Of a stretch of 64,000 nucleotides of DNA, positions 8,570-17,375 are shown one piece after another. Made by a program: the position numbers and the translations under genes. Position 1 is the first letter of the stretch. Every line of letters begins with the position of its first letter. Origin of the DNA: Rhizobium sp. Q54 (GTDB lineage: Bacteria > Pseudomonadota > Alphaproteobacteria > Micropepsales > Micropepsaceae); contig CAMAPL010000011.1 of assembly GCA_945860165.1 (NCBI GenBank), positions 1 through 64,000 on the forward strand. The letters are read 5' to 3'. Under the pieces are notes generated by a model. That model was given only the letters and a program-made list of their open reading frames with translations, made no database searches and had not been told where the DNA came from.

Positions 8570-10480
8570 TTATTCACCACCCGCTTGGAATGCCGCGGGA
8601 CTTTCACCACGTCGGGCCCGCGCCTGCATTTCGAGATAGGCAGCTTCAATGCCGCCGACAAGCCTGTCCATGTCAAACAAGGTTCCGCGGGCGCTTGCCA
8701 GTCGCCGGCGTATGTCAGACAGCCGGCTGCGATCCCGGGCCAGCGACAAAGCGATGTTTTCGTATTCCCCGGCTGTTGAAGCGACCAGCTCATCCAGTCC
8801 GGCATTTGCCAGAAGTCCAGCCGACACTCGGGAGACGAAACTTTGTCCCCTCAGCGTGAGAAGGGGAAGCCCGGCCCACAAGGCATCGCTGGCCGTGGCA
8901 TGGGCGTTGTAGGGATGGGTATCCAGAAACAGATCGGCCTGCGCCTGACGCCCCAGATGACGGGCAAAACTTTCCATCCGCCCTGCGAAATGAATGCGAT
9001 GCGCATCGATACCCCGCGCCGCCGCCTCGTTGCGGAATCGCGCATTCATGGCCGGCATGCCGTCGCGAAGCCAAAGAACGCTGCCGGGAACAGACCGCAA
9101 CACTCGCGCCCAGACATCGAACATCTGCGGTCTTATCTTGTGATTAGAATTAAAGCAGCAAAATACAAAGGCATCGGCTGGAAGCCCCACCTCTGCGCGA
9201 CTTACCCCCTCCGGTTCCGGAAGCACGGTGTCGCTCGGCCAGAAGGAGCCGGGCAACTGAACAATCTTTTCCGTAATTGCCGGCCCCAGCTCGAAAGGGG
9301 TCACATGGGCATCCCCGATAATGTAATCGACGAACCCGGCGCCGGTGGTTCCGGCATATCCCAGATAGGTCGCGATGACCGGGGCGGGACGAAACTTCAG
9401 GATCGCCGGGCGCCATCCCATCGTCTGTCCATTGAGGTCAACCAGTATGTCTATCTCAGCTTTATGGATCAGCGCTGCGGCGTCGCGGCTGCCAATGTGA
9501 CCAATATTGAAAAACCTGTCGCAGGCCTTGACAATACGCCGATGCATTGCGCTGTCGTCCCCTCGTCCGGTGGACAGGCCGATGACCTCAAAACGCGCCC
9601 GGTCATGGCGTTCCAGCAATCCCACTACCTGGGCGGCAACCGGATGGTCGCGGAAATCCGACGACAGATAGCCGATCCGGATCTTGTCGTGCTGATAGGC
9701 CCTGATTGCCATGGGCGCGATAACAGCGTCGCCCAATTCGGTATCAGCCAGGCTGCGCCGGGTGGTGAGTTCCGCGCACCGCCTCTGCAGCAAAGGATCG
9801 TCGCTCAGGGCCAACAGCGTCAACGGCGGAACCGTGGCCGAGCCGTCCTGAATGGCCAAAAACAGCCGGGGAAGAAGCCGCTCAACCGTTTCCCAATTGC
9901 AGGCGCGCAAGGCCGCCGTTGCCAGGCACCCCAGGATATCGCCATGGTTCGGATCGATCTTCAACGCCCTGGCCAGGATCTGCTCTGCCTCATCAAAGCG
10001 CTTCAGCGCCAACAGCATGATGCCGGCATTGTAGAGTGCCCGCGGATCGGAAGGCCGCAATTGCAGCACCCGCATGGTATTGTCCAGCGCCTCTTCGCTT
10101 CGCCCCAAAGCCTGCAAAACTCCTGCGCGGTTGTTCCAGGCGTCCGCCATTGTGGGAAATTTCGCGACGATGCAATTTAGAGCCGCCAGGGCATCCTGCC
10201 AGCGCTGCAATTGCGCAAGTGCGGTCGCCTGATTGTACAGAGCCGGGGCATGGCCGGGTTCGAATGCCAGGCAACGCGCATAGGATTCGACCGCCTCGTC
10301 CAGCCGGCGCAGCATGGCCAGTGCATTGCCGCGGCCATAGTGAACGGCGGCAACGTGCGGCGTCGTCAGCAGCGAAACATCAAAGGCGGCCAACGCGCCG
10401 GCAAAGTCTCCAGCTTCGTGCAGACTCGTGCCCTTGCGATAACTGTCTTCCGCGGCGCTCATCATCTCAGGTGCAAGCAC
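8570..10480 (-). CDS. TPR / O-GlcNAc transferase-like (GT41) protein
   Basis: 636 residues without a signal peptide. The N-terminal third is a run of tetratricopeptide repeats (AAVHYGRGNALAMLRRLDEAVESYARCL and similar). From about residue 240 the GT41 (SPINDLY/OGT) catalytic region follows: IRIGYLSSDFRDHPVA, VDLNGQTMGWRPAI, YLGYAGTTGAGFVDY, FVFCCFNSNHKI and LFLDTHPYNAHATASDALWAGLP, the last contributing to UDP binding. In bacteria these enzymes may glycosylate proteins, but substrates are mostly unknown. A paralogue at 39391 shares the same layout. The neighbours are catabolic and do not indicate a target. The start could be the second Met, six codons in. Confidence 0.85.
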   Translation of the reverse strand: MLAPEMMSAAEDSYRKGTSLHEAGDFAGALAAFDVSLLTTPHVAAVHYGRGNALAMLRRLDEAVESYARCLAFEPGHAPALYNQATALAQLQRWQDALAALNCIVAKFPTMADAWNNRAGVLQALGRSEEALDNTMRVLQLRPSDPRALYNAGIMLLALKRFDEAEQILARALKIDPNHGDILGCLATAALRACNWETVERLLPRLFLAIQDGSATVPPLTLLALSDDPLLQRRCAELTTRRSLADTELGDAVIAPMAIRAYQHDKIRIGYLSSDFRDHPVAAQVVGLLERHDRARFEVIGLSTGRGDDSAMHRRIVKACDRFFNIGHIGSRDAAALIHKAEIDILVDLNGQTMGWRPAILKFRPAPVIATYLGYAGTTGAGFVDYIIGDAHVTPFELGPAITEKIVQLPGSFWPSDTVLPEPEGVSRAEVGLPADAFVFCCFNSNHKIRPQMFDVWARVLRSVPGSVLWLRDGMPAMNARFRNEAAARGIDAHRIHFAGRMESFARHLGRQAQADLFLDTHPYNAHATASDALWAGLPLLTLRGQSFVSRVSAGLLANAGLDELVASTAGEYENIALSLARDRSRLSDIRRRLASARGTLFDMDRLVGGIEAAYLEMQARARRGESPAAFQAGGE

Positions 10481-10646
10481 TTAAAGCTGGGCTTTCCATG
10501 CAAGGTCATTCCTATACCGAAGCGTTGAACTTCCCAACATTCCTCTAGACCGGATCTTTGCCGCATGGCCTAATGGGGTGGGCAACCAGCCGCTGCATAT
10601 GGAAGGTGCCCCGAGCACGTATGTAGAATTTCCCGATGGAGCCAAA

Positions 10647-11210
10647 ATGAAAAGGTCTGTTGCATGCGCCGTGCTGGGCGGCGTCCTTTTGATCCAGCCG
10701 GCATTTGGCGATACGCGGGACGACGTTTATGCAGCAGCGCAGCGATGCCGCATTCTCCAGGATGACCGTGGGTGGCTAGAATGCATCTACGGAGCCCAGC
10801 AGCCGATGCGCGCAAAATTGGGGCTGCCCCCTGCAACGGAAATTCAGCAACGCCTTGTTCCGCTCGCCGGTTTGTCACCGGCCATGGCAGCCGCTCCGCA
10901 AAGAATTCCGCCTTCTTCGCAACCCCAGCCTTCGGTGCAACCCCATCGCCGGGCGAGCTTGATGCAAATCCTTACCGGCAGCGCGCCCCCTGTGGCGGTC
11001 TCTGCCCTTGCATCCGTGCAATACAACAGCCAGGAGGCCTTTGTCGCCACCCTGCAGAACGGTCAGGTCTGGCGTCAGGTCAACGCGCTCGGCGAAAGAG
11101 CCCCGCTGAAGGTCGGAGCCAGGGTAACCATCACGCCGGGCGCCTTAGGCAGTTACAATCTGAAAGCGGACGGCGCGTCCCACACCTACAAGGTTGAGCT
11201 GAGATCGTAA
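10647..11210 (+). CDS. Exported protein of an uncharacterised family (paralogue of 37814)
   Basis: 187 residues from the ATG at 10647, chosen because GGAG lies 6 bases upstream and a clean Sec signal (MKRSVACAVLGGVLLIQPAFG) follows at once; the longer ORF start is not credible. The N-terminal module after the signal contains two cysteines in RC...WLEC and the string YGAQQPMR..LGLPPAT; the middle is rich in Pro, Gln and Ala; the C-terminal part has a predicted beta segment with NGQVWRQV. The same modules occur in the same order in the gene at 37814. No known function. The paired cysteines suggest a disulfide in the periplasm. Confidence 0.7.
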   Translation: MKRSVACAVLGGVLLIQPAFGDTRDDVYAAAQRCRILQDDRGWLECIYGAQQPMRAKLGLPPATEIQQRLVPLAGLSPAMAAAPQRIPPSSQPQPSVQPHRRASLMQILTGSAPPVAVSALASVQYNSQEAFVATLQNGQVWRQVNALGERAPLKVGARVTITPGALGSYNLKADGASHTYKVELRS

Positions 11211-11813
11211 GCCTATGGATTGGCGTCAGTCTCAATGTCGATAAGTAAGCTCTAAAGAAATATCGCGCGCCTAATTTCGAGAGACGGGGCGCACTTGGCA
11301 TTTCTCCCGTCTAGCGAGAAATCCATGGTGAGATCTAGGGACGGCCAATGGGATGAAGAAGATCGGACAGAGTATGGTTGGCATCTTTTACAACCACATT
11401 ACCCGGAACTGCTCTAGCCGGTGGTTACTGTGGAGGGCTGGATCAGGGGAGGAAGGGTAGTCTTCCCACCCTTGGATACTACAAGACCTATAACTGCAAC
11501 CAACCCCCACTGCGAGCACACTGAGAAAAATAGTATTGTCACCCGCTTGAGCTTGCTTCACGCCGGTAGAAGTGCCGGCCAGCAGTGGGCCCAAGTCCCC
11601 AGCCAGAGCGGCTGAGATAGATGCTGAGTTAGATAAGGCCAACGCTACAAAGGTCGAAATAATAAGCATCTGCCATGTCCCCTTGCTGGTTTTGACCATC
11701 AATTCATGGCGATTTAAAAACGACCCTAACTAGGTACAGGTGCAGTTTGACACAGCTGAGCGGCACTCGCGTCCTGAATTTACGGACGGGAATGCGCATC
11801 CTGCAAAATAGTT
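11211..11813. other. Mostly non-coding A/T-richer stretch with one doubtful ORF
   Basis: The minus-strand frame 11388-11702 (104 codons) begins with a hydrophobic stretch that could pass as a signal peptide, but it has no clear ribosome site and its C-terminal half is not protein-like. TTTCTCCCGTCTAGCGAGAAA at about 11303-11323 resembles a stretched version of the TCTCGTCTAGTGAGA unit of the tandem repeat near position 200. Nothing else is seen. Confidence 0.3.
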
Positions 11814-12266
11814 TCAGGGCGTCATTGGAATCATCGCCGGCGGCTGTGGCGAAGTGAATGCGGTCATAAGCCAGTGGCTGTAGTTTGGGTTCGGTTTCCA
11901 TCCCGGCCTGCAGTCGCAGTCTGCCAAGAATTTCCAGAGAGTTTCTTGGGACCTCGATCTGACTTGACTATCCGTGACGCGTTTGGCGTCGCGATCTACC
12001 GCAAGCGCCCGCATCTCCGCCGCATATACTTCAAACGCATCCATCTTCGTCAAGTTGATAATCTTGGCAAAGCCGCTTTCGGCAGTCAATTGGCATGCTT
12101 GCCACTCGGAATAGGTCTTAAATTCTTTTGCGATCCATCTGGTTTTACAGGCGACAGTCTCCTGCTGCAGTCCGGCGGCAGCCATTGGCATGACGGATTT
12201 GTCGTAGCCGTCCGCGCAGCTTGCAAGCATCAACGCGAAAATGGTGATGGTCAGGATACGTCTCAT
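11814..12266 (-). CDS. Small lipoprotein, function unknown
   Basis: 150 residues from the ATG at 12266, preceded by GGGAGG. The signal ends in a lipobox, LASC, at residue ~17-20, so the mature protein should be lipid-anchored. The remainder is mainly helical and has several cysteines (VACKTRW, WQACQL, DCDC). No family recognised. The ORF track start 21 codons upstream lies before the ribosome site and is rejected. Confidence 0.65.
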   Translation of the reverse strand: MRRILTITIFALMLASCADGYDKSVMPMAAAGLQQETVACKTRWIAKEFKTYSEWQACQLTAESGFAKIINLTKMDAFEVYAAEMRALAVDRDAKRVTDSQVRSRSQETLWKFLADCDCRPGWKPNPNYSHWLMTAFTSPQPPAMIPMTP

Positions 12267-12641
12267 GCCTATGCCTCCCATTCTACGAGCAGGTTCACTA
12301 TATTGCCAATGTCCCAAAGCCGTTCTCAAAGATGCGCGGCGATAGCGAGCGAGATGCGAACACTGCTGTTGATGCGGCCGAAATTATACCAGCAAGCGCA
12401 AAGGCTGTCATATGGACATGATTATCAATGTTCTTGAAATGAACGGCCATCCGTTGGGCAAATCGCTTAAAGTGCTGGCGCATGATCCGGTTATGCTTTT
12501 CAACATAGCTGCTCCAAACCAAGGCTTCGCGCGGCTTTCCCAGGCCGAGTTCTCATATCCGTTGAAGCTGGGCTTGAGGGACCTTGAGATGAAGGCAGGA
12601 TTAGCTTAACCGAGCTTCATCCGAACCGGGTGCAAGCCAAC
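12267..12641. other. Intergenic stretch without a secure gene
   Basis: Two overlapping frames, 12298-12522 on the minus strand and 12412-12609 on the plus strand, compete here; neither has a ribosome site or a recognisable family. The segment around CATGATCCGGTTATGC resembles repeat sequences common between genes in alphaproteobacteria, but I cannot confirm that. Confidence 0.3.
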
Positions 12642-12646
12642 CGGCC

Positions 12647-12661
12647 TCTCAATAGGTGAGA
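12647..12661. promoter_or_regulatory. Palindrome TCTCA-ATAGG-TGAGA upstream of the enolase-superfamily gene
   Basis: A perfect match to the motif, extended by one base on each side (CTCTCA / TGAGAG). It lies 81 bp before the ATG at 12742. Confidence 0.6.
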
Positions 12662-12741
12662 GACTGGCGCGCGGCGCAGGTTAGTGTTCGGTTACGCGCT
12701 ATTTAAGATCACGCTGTAGCACCACAAATCCGAGCAAACTC

Positions 12742-14025
12742 ATGATCATCGACAAGACGGATCGTCGCCGCGTGATGGCAGCCCTTTCCGCCGGCGGCGC
12801 GCTTCTGGTCGGCGGCGCTGCAGAAGCCAAAACCGCTATGACAGAGCCCCTCAGAAAGCTCAAAGGCGAAGCGCAGAAAATTGTCGTCAAAAGCGTGACC
12901 ACGTTTGACGTGCTGGTTCCCCCAACAGGTGCCGCGCCCCCCACCCGAACCGGCGGACCGCCGGGGCGCACCAATGTCACATGCGTGGAAACGGCGAATG
13001 GTGTGAAGGGCTATTCGTTTCTTGGCTCGACAGCGCAGCAGATTTCCGCCGCCCAGCCGGTGCTGGTGGGCCAAGATCTTTTCGAAATTGAAAACCATCT
13101 GAAGAACGGCCTTATTCGATGGGGCGGAATCGAAGAGGCGATGTGGGACGCGATTGGAAAGATCGCAGGAACATCCGTCGCCCATCTTCTGGGAGGCAGC
13201 GCGCCCGATCAGCCGGTCTATGTCACCTATGTCTGGCCCGGAACAAACGGTCAGGAGACCATCACGCCCAAGCAGCAGGCGGAGCAGGCCAAGCTCCTCA
13301 GAGCGGCGGGCTTCCGGGCTATGAAGATCCAGGTGTTCCGGCGGAACTCTCAGGTGGACGCCGATGCCTGCGCCGAAATCCTTTCCGTAGGCGGGCCGGA
13401 CTTCCGGGTCATGGTCGATCGCACCGCAGACCGCTCACCCAATGGTCTTTGGAGCTATGACCAGGCGCTAGCCGCAGCGCATGCGCTGGAAAAGGCGGGT
13501 TGTTATTGGCTGGAAGAGCCTCTAGCACGCGACGATTATGAAGGGCCCGCGCGCTTGCGCCGCGAAAGCGGGATCATCATTGCAGGCGGCGAAGGTTATC
13601 ACGGACTGGAACCCTACAAGCAGTGCCTGATTCACGGCACATACGAAATTCTCCAACCCGAACTGCGCCTGATAGCCGGCATCTGGACCGCGAGAAAGGT
13701 AGGTGTGCTGGCTGAAGCCTGGGGACTTAAGACGGCACCGCACGGGATCTCGGGATTGGCCTGGGCCGGCCGCCTGCAAGTCGCGGCGGCGATGGGTTCG
13801 GTATACCAGGAAATAGCAGTTTTGAATCCGCCGTGGCTGCCGGAAGACTATTGCAGGCCCTACCTGCCACTGCTGTACGGCGAGCAACCTTTCAAGTTTG
13901 AAGGTGGCAGGTGCCGTGTACCACCATATCCCGGGCTGGGATTGAACGTCGACGAGAAGGCGTTGGCGCATTATCGCGTCGAAGGTCTACAGGGCATTGG
14001 CCCTCCCGCCCCTCCGCCCCCCTGA
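12742..14025 (+). CDS. Tat-exported enolase-superfamily (mandelate racemase/muconate-lactonizing-like) enzyme
   Basis: 427 residues. DRRRVMAALSAGGALLVGGAAEA is a twin-arginine signal. The mature part is an enolase-superfamily barrel: metal ligands are the Asp in FRVMVDRTADRS, the Glu in YWLEEPLARDD and the Glu in IIAGGEGYH, and a histidine in LKTAPHG is placed like the general acid/base of the mandelate racemase group. The usual KxK pair at the end of strand two reads MKIQ, so the second lysine is missing. Family members include many sugar-acid dehydratases; a periplasmic aldonate dehydratase is an inference. A proline-rich tail ends the protein. The ribosome site is weak. Confidence 0.82.
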   Translation: MIIDKTDRRRVMAALSAGGALLVGGAAEAKTAMTEPLRKLKGEAQKIVVKSVTTFDVLVPPTGAAPPTRTGGPPGRTNVTCVETANGVKGYSFLGSTAQQISAAQPVLVGQDLFEIENHLKNGLIRWGGIEEAMWDAIGKIAGTSVAHLLGGSAPDQPVYVTYVWPGTNGQETITPKQQAEQAKLLRAAGFRAMKIQVFRRNSQVDADACAEILSVGGPDFRVMVDRTADRSPNGLWSYDQALAAAHALEKAGCYWLEEPLARDDYEGPARLRRESGIIIAGGEGYHGLEPYKQCLIHGTYEILQPELRLIAGIWTARKVGVLAEAWGLKTAPHGISGLAWAGRLQVAAAMGSVYQEIAVLNPPWLPEDYCRPYLPLLYGEQPFKFEGGRCRVPPYPGLGLNVDEKALAHYRVEGLQGIGPPAPPPP

Positions 14026-14095
14026 CATCCTGAGCATCATAGAACTGATGCCTGCCCGTCATTTTTCAGATATAAAAGAACATCCGTCAGAATAG

Positions 14096-14740
14096 ATGGC
14101 AAACAGAGGACCGGACGAAATGCCAATTGTTTCTCACGAAGTTTATCCGCTTTTTGTCGAACCCTATTTTCGGGCGAACGTCGCCGGGACCATCACGCCT
14201 AAGCAGATCGCCTTCATCAAGAACCTGAAGATGGTCAACAATATGGAGAATCTGATTTCGGAGAATCTCTATATTTTCGAGGAGCCAGAACTCAGGAGCA
14301 TCAAGGACGCCGTGCAGGACGTACTTGACATCTATGCCCGCGAAGTGATGTGCATTCCCCAGAAGCTCTATGTTACCCAATCATGGTCACTGACCTGCAA
14401 TTCCCAAGTCGGCATGCACGGCCATTCGCATTCCAACTCGGTACTGTCGGGATCGCTGTATTATTGTGAGCTGCCTTCGCCGACCGCGAGCATGATATTT
14501 ACCCGCCATTTAAGCTATCAGCAGATAGACTTGGCTCCCGATGCCAGCAAGCGCAACGTATACAACACTCCGATAAACAGGATCATACCAAAACAGGACG
14601 ACATCATTCTTTTTTCTTCGCGCCTGACCCATCTGGTTGAGCAGAACGCATCGAGCGTTCCCCGTCACTCGATCGCGTTCAATAGCTTCGTAAAAGGAAG
14701 ATTGGGAAATTATCGCGATGTGTCGGAACTCGTACTTTAA
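14096..14740 (+). CDS. Putative 2-oxoglutarate/Fe(II) oxygenase (TIGR02466-like)
   Basis: 214 residues, no signal. The iron site is visible as MHGHSHSNSVLSGSLYYCELP, where a histidine starts the facial triad, with the distal histidine in SSRLTHLVEQN and the 2OG-binding arginine in PRHSIAFN. This pattern is that of small phage- and bacterial-type hydroxylases of unknown substrate. A second ATG at 14120 has AGAGGA upstream and may be the true start. It precedes the PQQ dehydrogenase by 60 bases and could be co-transcribed. Confidence 0.75.
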   Translation: MANRGPDEMPIVSHEVYPLFVEPYFRANVAGTITPKQIAFIKNLKMVNNMENLISENLYIFEEPELRSIKDAVQDVLDIYAREVMCIPQKLYVTQSWSLTCNSQVGMHGHSHSNSVLSGSLYYCELPSPTASMIFTRHLSYQQIDLAPDASKRNVYNTPINRIIPKQDDIILFSSRLTHLVEQNASSVPRHSIAFNSFVKGRLGNYRDVSELVL

Positions 14741-14800
14741 TTTTGATCGGGCGGATGCCGCATTTTCCTGCCCGTATGCCCGTAAAAGGTGAATAAGTTC

Positions 14801-17287
14801 ATGGCTGCCTCGAGTATAAAAACACTAATCGTCGCCGGTATCGTCGTTGCAGGGCTCGGATCTGCGGCCTGGATAAATGCTATTGCGCAAAACGCGCCTC
14901 GCGCGGCGGCGCCCCTCTCTGCCGCCGATGAGGTCAGCGCGCTTCAGCAGATCAACGCCACCTGCGCCGGCTGTCACGGCCAGAATGCTGCGGGGGGCGA
15001 TCGCGCGCCTTCGCTGATCGATTCCACATCCTTGCGCAAAATGGATGCCGCGCAGATAGCGGCGATCATAACCGGTGGAACACCGCGCGGTATGCCGCCT
15101 TTCACCAACCTTCCCACCGCACAGGTCGCCAATATTGCGGCCTGGATACATTCCAAGAACCTGACTAACGCCGTCCAGGGTACGCCCGAACAGGTCGCAG
15201 CTGGCGAGACGTTTTTCTTCGGAGAAGGAAATTGTGCCGGCTGCCATATGGTGCGCGGCAAGGGCGGATCGAACGGCCCGGATCTTTCGGCGCTGGCTGC
15301 CAATCTGACACCGACCGAAATCACTGGATACCTGGACAATCCAACCGATCGCATGGGTACTAAGCGGACCGCTGCTTGTCCGGGCTGGGCTTTCTGCCCT
15401 GATATGCAGTGGACGGTTATCAATGTGCGCATGCGCGACGGCACAAGCCTGCGGGGTTTTGCGCGCGCCGAGGCCGAGCACAGTCTGGCGGTACAAAGCT
15501 TTGATGGAAAAACCCATCTTCTGACCGCCAAAGATTATGAAGGTTATGCGCGCGAGACCCAGTCCTACATGCCTTCGTTGAAAGCGACGCCGGCCCAGCG
15601 CAGCGCCCTGGTGGCCTATCTCGGGAGCTTGCGCGGTGTGCCGCTTGGCCCGTTGGCCCGTGCTGCGGGTTTCAGCGCCGCAGACATGGATGCGGCCGTG
15701 CGGCCCAAAAAAGGGGAATGGCCTTCTTATAATGGCGGCCCTGACGGCAATCGCTACAGCGCGCTCGACCAGATCAACGGGGGCAATGTCTCGCGGTTGA
15801 AGGCGGCCTGGCTGTTTTCACCGGGCGGCCTGGGGCTGGAAACGACCCCGGTCGTCATGGACGGCATCATGTACGTCACAGGCGCACAGCAGGTTTGCGC
15901 TCTGGATGCACGCACGGGCCTTCGAATCTGGTGTGCGCCGCGCGTGTCGGGCCAATCCGTCCGTGCCGGCGGCGCACCCATTGCGCGCCCTGGCGCCGGC
16001 GCCGCGGCGTCCGCCTCGCCTGCCGCGGCATCGCGACCGTTTGGCGGCGTCGCCAGCGGCGTGGGTCCCAATCGCGGTGTCGCGGTGCTGGGTGACCGGG
16101 TCTTTTTCGAGACGGATGATTCCTATCTGGTCAGCGTGAACCGGCGCACCGGCGGGGTTGTTTGGGTGGTACCGCTGACAGACCCCAAATTCCCGGGGCT
16201 TTATTACTCGACCGTTGCACCGATGATCGTGGGGGATCTGGTCGTGGCTGGTGCTTCGGGCGGAGGGCCCGGCCCTCGCGGATTCCTTGTCGCTTTCAAG
16301 GCTTCCACCGGCGAGCTTGCCTGGCGGTTCTGGACCATCCCGACGCCGGACGAACCGAACGCGAAAACCTGGAAAGGCAATGCGCTGCGTATCGGCGGCA
16401 CAGGTGGCGCGGGCACCTGGATGACCGGCTCCTACGATCCGGACGCCAAAATCCTCTATTGGGGAACCGCCAATCCTTTGCCTTCCAACGATGGCGATGA
16501 ACGTCAGGGACGAAATCTGTATGCCAACACCATTCTCGCGCTCGATCCGAAGACCGGAAAGCTGAAATGGTTCTACCAACCCACGCCGCACGATCTGCAT
16601 GACTGGGATGCGACGGCGCCGCTGGCGCTGGTTGATGCCAACTATCAGGGCCGGCCGCGCAAGCTTCTGATTCAGGCCAATCGCAACGGTTTCCTGTATG
16701 TGCTGGACCGCATCACCGGTCAGCTGCTTTTCGCCAAGCCCTTCGTCAAGAAAATGAACTGGGCAAGTCATATTGGCGCCGACGGCATGCCTGTGCTTCT
16801 GCCGGACTATGCTCCAACCGACGAAGGCCATGTGAAGTGTCCGGCGGTGCGCGGGGCGACCAACTGGTTTTCCACATCCTACAATCCTGGCACAGACCTG
16901 TACTATGTCATGGTCGCCGAAGATTGCGGCTATTACCGCAAGACTGGACGGCAATATGGCCCCAACCCCGACCTGAAAGACCCCGGCAAGCGTTTCCTGC
17001 GCGCCCTGAATATCCATGACGGATCACTGGTGTGGGAAAAGCCCTTATCGGGCTCGCATGAGGCCAACTATTCCGGCGTGCTTTCGACGGCGGGTGGTCT
17101 AGTATTCGGCGGAGAAACTGCGGGCGGTTTTGCGGCTGTCGATGCCAGGACCGGCAAGACGCTGTGGAGTTTCCCCACCAACGACTCCTGGCGGTCATCA
17201 CCCATGACCTACATGCTGGACGGCGAGCAGTATGTCGCTGCCGCGGCAGGCGGCAACATCATCTCGTTCAAGCTGGGTGAAAGATAG
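14801..17287 (+). CDS. PQQ-dependent dehydrogenase with two fused cytochrome c domains
   Basis: 828 residues from the ATG at 14801 (a GTG four codons earlier is less likely). A signal anchor is followed by two cytochrome domains, with heme sites CAGCH near residue 50 and CAGCH near residue 145. From about residue 300 the quinoprotein propeller begins (WPSYNGGPDGNRYSALDQI), with tryptophan-docking strands such as GKLKWFYQPTPHDLHDWDAT, where HDWD holds the catalytic aspartate. Having the hemes at the N-terminus and on the same chain reverses the usual order of quinohemoprotein alcohol dehydrogenases. It should oxidise an alcohol or sugar in the periplasm and pass electrons internally. A loop rich in Ala, Pro and Gly interrupts the propeller near residue 395. 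Confidence 0.88.
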   Translation: MAASSIKTLIVAGIVVAGLGSAAWINAIAQNAPRAAAPLSAADEVSALQQINATCAGCHGQNAAGGDRAPSLIDSTSLRKMDAAQIAAIITGGTPRGMPPFTNLPTAQVANIAAWIHSKNLTNAVQGTPEQVAAGETFFFGEGNCAGCHMVRGKGGSNGPDLSALAANLTPTEITGYLDNPTDRMGTKRTAACPGWAFCPDMQWTVINVRMRDGTSLRGFARAEAEHSLAVQSFDGKTHLLTAKDYEGYARETQSYMPSLKATPAQRSALVAYLGSLRGVPLGPLARAAGFSAADMDAAVRPKKGEWPSYNGGPDGNRYSALDQINGGNVSRLKAAWLFSPGGLGLETTPVVMDGIMYVTGAQQVCALDARTGLRIWCAPRVSGQSVRAGGAPIARPGAGAAASASPAAASRPFGGVASGVGPNRGVAVLGDRVFFETDDSYLVSVNRRTGGVVWVVPLTDPKFPGLYYSTVAPMIVGDLVVAGASGGGPGPRGFLVAFKASTGELAWRFWTIPTPDEPNAKTWKGNALRIGGTGGAGTWMTGSYDPDAKILYWGTANPLPSNDGDERQGRNLYANTILALDPKTGKLKWFYQPTPHDLHDWDATAPLALVDANYQGRPRKLLIQANRNGFLYVLDRITGQLLFAKPFVKKMNWASHIGADGMPVLLPDYAPTDEGHVKCPAVRGATNWFSTSYNPGTDLYYVMVAEDCGYYRKTGRQYGPNPDLKDPGKRFLRALNIHDGSLVWEKPLSGSHEANYSGVLSTAGGLVFGGETAGGFAAVDARTGKTLWSFPTNDSWRSSPMTYMLDGEQYVAAAAGGNIISFKLGER

Positions 17288-17316
17288 GCGGGCCGCGCCA
17301 GGAAAACCTGCGTGTC

Positions 17317-17362
17317 ACCGCTTCCCTTGCCGGGAAGCGGTCGGCGGCGGCTATCGCCGCCG
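17317..17362. terminator. Two hairpins between convergent genes
   Basis: ACCGCTTCCC / GGGAAGCGGT (10 bp, 5-base loop) is followed by GGCGGCG / CGCCGCC. No T-run is present. The position between two converging genes supports a two-way terminator. Confidence 0.55.
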
Positions 17363-17375
17363 CCTTCGCAAATCA

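Noticed and set aside
12298-12609. Transposase or insertion-sequence remnant
   Set aside because: The two overlapping frames show no DDE or other transposase motif and no flanking inverted repeats; left as unassigned.
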